Assembly: GCF_000374925.1 (NCBI RefSeq)
Contig: NZ_KB895541.1
Location: 808,122-872,121 of the forward strand
Reading direction: 5' to 3'
DNA from: Arthrobacter sp. 131MFCol6.1
Lineage (GTDB): Bacteria; Actinomycetota; Actinomycetes; Actinomycetales; Micrococcaceae
DNA length: 64,000 nucleotides
Positions 61,528 through 64,000 of the stretch are shown piece after piece. Below the pieces are notes generated by a model. It was not told the DNA's origin and did not search any database. It was given only the letters and a program-made list of their open reading frames with translations. The position numbers were made by a program, and so were the translations under genes. Position 1 is the stretch's first letter; every line of letters begins with the position of its first letter.

Positions 61528-62319
61528 CTAGGGGCGGTACCCCGAGGCGTAGTTGCGGGTAGGCCGGACGCCGGGGCGTTGCAGGGGCACCCAGAGCTTG
61601 TAGCGGTCAGCCCGGTAGTAGGACACGGAGTAGTCCACCATGGCGCGGGCCACAAAGGCGTGCCGCTGGATCTTCAGCAGCGGAGTGCCGACCTCGACGT
61701 TCAGAAGCCGGGCCGTGGACGGCGACGCCGCCGTGGCCTCGATCATGTCCTCGCCCCACTCCATCACCAGCCCGTAGCGTTCGCTCAGCACGTTGTAGAG
61801 GGACGTGGGCGGTTCGCCGTCCAGCAGCCCGGGAACCCGGTGGGCCGGAATGAAGTTCTCGTCCACGCTCATCGGCTCGTTGTCGGCCAGCAGGAGGCGC
61901 CGGAACCGGACCAAGGGTGTCCCTTCCTCCAACTGCAGTTCGCGGGCCAGGAACGCGCTCGCGCCAATCTGCTCGAAGCTCAGGACCTTGGCGGCGGGGA
62001 CCATGCCGCGGCGCTGCATCTCTTCGCTGTAGGAGGTCAGCTTCACCTGGAGATCCAGCTTGGGTTTGCGCACAAACGTGCCCAGGCCCACGACGCGCTC
62101 AATCACTTCCTCGCCCACAAGGGCGTCGATGGCCTGGCGCACGGTCATCCGGGCCAGACCGAAGCGCTGGGCAAGGTCCCGTTCGGAGGGCAGGGCGGAT
62201 CCGGGCGGGCAGGCGGCGGCGATGTGCGCCCGCAGGATTTCCCGCAACTGCACGTAGATCGGCACCCCGCTCTCACGGTCGATCTCGCCGATCATTTTGG
62301 CCGCGTTAGTGGACGCCAT
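61528..62319 (-). CDS. GntR/HutC family regulator, DasR-like
   Basis: A 263-residue regulator with an N-terminal GntR winged helix (LPSERDLAQRFGLARMTVRQ) and a UTRA ligand domain. LTSYSEEMQRRGMVP and GTFVRKPK closely resemble DasR, the GlcNAc-phosphate-sensing master regulator of Streptomyces. GAGGCTGAAGC precedes the ATG. It is divergent from the HPr gene with a dre-like site between them, matching DasR control of ptsH. Ligand and regulon here are inferred. Confidence 0.9.
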   Translation of the reverse strand: MASTNAAKMIGEIDRESGVPIYVQLREILRAHIAAACPPGSALPSERDLAQRFGLARMTVRQAIDALVGEEVIERVVGLGTFVRKPKLDLQVKLTSYSEEMQRRGMVPAAKVLSFEQIGASAFLARELQLEEGTPLVRFRRLLLADNEPMSVDENFIPAHRVPGLLDGEPPTSLYNVLSERYGLVMEWGEDMIEATAASPSTARLLNVEVGTPLLKIQRHAFVARAMVDYSVSYYRADRYKLWVPLQRPGVRPTRNYASGYRP

Positions 62320-62387
62320 GCTTCAGCCTCCGGTCGCGGCCCGGCGCGGGAAAAACACTCATATCTCAAGGGTAAGCCCGTGGCCCG

Positions 62388-62403
62388 GCAGGTCTAGACC
62401 ACG
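62388..62403. promoter_or_regulatory. dre-like DasR operator
   Basis: GCAGGTCTAGACCACG contains the full core GGTCTAGACC of the Streptomyces DasR-responsive element and matches 12 of 16 consensus positions. It is 69 bases before the GntR start and 188 before the HPr start. Confidence 0.65.
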
Positions 62404-62590
62404 CCGCCGACTCAAGTCGTGCGGCGCACTCCCCCGCGGCTACCCTAGAAGGTAAAGACCGGTGCCGGGGCAAGGGCGCCCGCCCGGTCCGACGGAATGC
62501 CTGCCGAACGTCTCCACCTGGATCGCGGTCGGGTGGCCGGCCCGCCCAGTAGCAGCACGTACAGAACAACACCAGCATGAGGGAGTCCCG

Positions 62591-62884
62591 TTGCCAGTTC
62601 GCAAGGCAATCGTCATGGCCGCCATCGGCCTCCACGCCCGGCCGGCGGCAGTATTTGTCCGGGCGGTCACGGCGACCGGCCTCCCGGTGACCATCAGCAA
62701 GGACGGCAGGCCCGGCGTCGACGCCCGTTCGCTGCTGGAGGTCATGACCGAGGACTTCGAGTGCGGCTGTGAGGTGGAGCTGGCCGTCGCTGCGGACGCC
62801 CTACCGGCCGCCTGCAGCCCCGCAGAGGCCGAGGGTGCGCTGGAGGAACTCCGGATCCTCTTGGAGTCGGCAGCGGCGTCCTGA
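62591..62884 (+). CDS. ptsH: HPr family phosphocarrier protein
   Basis: A 97-residue HPr, which passes phosphate from enzyme I to sugar-specific PTS permeases. The phospho-acceptor is His15 in GLHARPAAVFV. The regulatory serine region is VDARSLLEVM (Ser47). The start is a TTG at 62591, supported by GAGGGAG five bases before it; no better ATG or GTG exists. It stands alone between respiratory genes and is divergent from the DasR-like regulator. Enzyme I is not in the window. Confidence 0.92.
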   Translation: MPVRKAIVMAAIGLHARPAAVFVRAVTATGLPVTISKDGRPGVDARSLLEVMTEDFECGCEVELAVAADALPAACSPAEAEGALEELRILLESAAAS

Positions 62885-62967
62885 GGGGCGCACGCGGGCC
62901 GGACGCGCGAAGGCGCACCACACCCAGCCGGCAGGAACAAGCCCCGGCAGCAACAAAGAAGCAAGGC

Positions 62968-63014
62968 ACAAACGACGGCGGCCCCCACCATTGGTGGGGG
63001 CCGCCGTCGTTTGT
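62968..63014. terminator. Very long bidirectional terminator palindrome
   Basis: Two 23-base arms are exact complements around one central base. The core is GGCGGCCCCCACC with GGTGGGGGCCGCC, and the foot is ACAAACGAC with GTCGTTTGT. It lies between convergent ptsH and ctaF. Confidence 0.9.
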
Positions 63015-63039
63015 TCTGAACTTTTAGTCCGGGTGCGCG

Positions 63040-63441
63040 CTAGTGCGCGTGGTCACCACGGCTGTACTCGTAGACCCAGCCGACCAGTGCGACCACTGCC
63101 ATTCCGCCGGCGATGAAGACGATCCACCAGCCCACGGCCAGGCCGAGGAACCCTGCGGCGCAGGACAGGCCCAGCATCAGCGGCCACCAGCTCCAGGGGC
63201 TGAAGTGTCCCTGCTCGCCGGCGCCTTCGTGGATCTCGGCGTCGTTGCGGTCCTCGGGGCGCATGCCCACGCGCCGGCCGGTGAAGCCGAGGTAGGCGCC
63301 GATCATGCCGGCGAGGCCGCCAACCAGCAGGATGGCCAGTGCGCCCACCCATTCGGTCCAGTTGGTCAGGTAACCGTAGATGAATGCCACGGGCACGAAG
63401 AAGAAGACGCCGAAGCCAAAGATCCTTGATTCGATTTTCAC
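63040..63441 (-). CDS. ctaF: Cytochrome c oxidase subunit IV, actinobacterial type
   Basis: A 133-residue four-helix membrane subunit of the aa3 oxidase found in actinobacteria. Start blocks [20 protein letters not shown] and the central [10 protein letters not shown] motif are typical. The GTG at 63441 overlaps the ctaD stop (GTGA), so the two are translationally coupled. A His-rich end (RGDHAH) is present. Confidence 0.95.
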   Translation of the reverse strand: MKIESRIFGFGVFFFVPVAFIYGYLTNWTEWVGALAILLVGGLAGMIGAYLGFTGRRVGMRPEDRNDAEIHEGAGEQGHFSPWSWWPLMLGLSCAAGFLGLAVGWWIVFIAGGMAVVALVGWVYEYSRGDHAH

Positions 63442-64000
63442 TTGGCGGTGTCCTTCTGGTCGGCGTTACCGAGAGCCGCTGCTGCCGGAGCAGGCGAATC
63501 CACGGTGTAGGACTGGGAAAGCTCCGGGTGGTGCAGGTCCAGGGCAGGACGCTCGGAGCGGATACGGGGCAGGGAGGTGAAGTTGTGACGCGGCGGCGGG
63601 CAGGACGTGGCCCACTCCAGGGAGGCACCAAAGCCCCACGGGTCATCAACTTCCACACGCTCGTTGCTGCGCCAGGTGATGTAGACGTTCCAGAAGAACG
63701 GAATCAGCGACGCGCCGAGGACGAACGAGGCGATGGTGGAGAACTGGTTCATCCACGTGAAGTTGTCCTGCGGCATGTAGTCGGCGTAGCGGCGGGGCAT
63801 GCCCTCGACACCGAGCCAGTGCTGGATCAGGAAGGTGCCGTGGAAGCCAAGGAACAGCATCCAGAAGTGGATCTTGCCGAGACGCTCGTTGAGCATCTTG
63901 CCGGTCCACTTGGGCCACCAGAAGTAGAAGCCGGCGAACATGGCGAACACGACGGTGCCGAAGACCACGTAGTGGAAGTGCGCCACCACGAAGTAGGAGT
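63438..64000 (-). CDS. ctaD: Cytochrome c oxidase subunit I (C-terminal part)
   Basis: The last 187 codons of the catalytic haem-copper subunit. The entering sequence [20 protein letters not shown] contains the helix X His pair that binds haem a and a3. [15 protein letters not shown] and the end of helix XII follow, then a hydrophilic C-terminal tail of about 60 residues. The N-terminal two thirds lie beyond base 64000. It is coupled to ctaF by a four-base overlap. Confidence 0.96.
   Translation of the reverse strand, partial: SYFVVAHFHYVVFGTVVFAMFAGFYFWWPKWTGKMLNERLGKIHFWMLFLGFHGTFLIQHWLGVEGMPRRYADYMPQDNFTWMNQFSTIASFVLGASLIPFFWNVYITWRSNERVEVDDPWGFGASLEWATSCPPPRHNFTSLPRIRSERPALDLHHPELSQSYTVDSPAPAAAALGNADQKDTAK

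Overview
The window is high-GC DNA from an actinobacterium, most probably a soil member of the Micrococcaceae (Arthrobacter or Pseudarthrobacter type). Grounds: the bc1-aa3 respiratory genes in actinobacterial order (ctaE-qcrCAB, ctaF-ctaD, with a diheme QcrC), a PolA without proofreading residues, GTG/TTG starts, several candidate leaderless promoters, and families typical of the group (Eis-like acetyltransferase, DUF3054, maltokinase-cap protein, DUF3618/holin-like stress proteins). This assignment is inference from gene content. No rRNA, tRNA, CRISPR array, integrase or transposase was recognised.

Layout. 1-8.2 kb: housekeeping genes on the minus strand (partial rpsA, Eis-like acetyltransferase, polA, a PiT phosphate transporter with a coupled small membrane protein) and a head-to-head thioesterase. 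8.5-15 kb: a compact operon of an RNA-type metallo-beta-lactamase, an erythromycin-esterase-like enzyme and a tandem universal stress protein. It is divergent from an acyl-CoA ligase across a gap that holds a 17-bp tandem repeat. 15-23.1 kb: an oxidative locus, with a Tat-type multicopper oxidase, a unique Asp/Glu/His-tailed lipoprotein and a 1,818-residue secreted animal-type haem peroxidase carrying RTX calcium repeats, fibronectin-III and Ig-like domains. This pair resembles the enzyme classes used for bacterial Mn(II) oxidation and is the most exciting system here. 23.6-26 kb: a two-gene polysaccharide unit. 26-31.9 kb: YdeP-type molybdoenzyme, MFS exporter, small kinase-like ATPase and maltokinase-cap protein.

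31.9-40 kb is an envelope and protein stress block: BrkB-like protein, a three-gene DUF3618/holin-like operon divergent from a MarR regulator over three similar palindromes, a GlsB/YeaQ protein, Hsp20, a DUF2382 remnant and a large PEP-synthase/rifampin-phosphotransferase-like enzyme. 40-54 kb is accessory. It holds small enzymes and regulators, two gene-poor stretches, an acetyltransferase pseudogene, an LD-carboxypeptidase, an APH(6)-like kinase, a BBE-type flavoprotein, a cupredoxin lipoprotein, and a Fic protein with its own winged-helix tail and a perfect inverted repeat at its start.

54-64 kb returns to core metabolism: trpD divergent from ctaE-qcrCAB, then a DasR-like GntR regulator divergent from a TTG-started HPr with a dre-like site between them, and finally ctaF and partial ctaD. 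Together qcrCAB, ctaE, ctaF and ctaD encode most of the cytochrome bcc-aa3 supercomplex.
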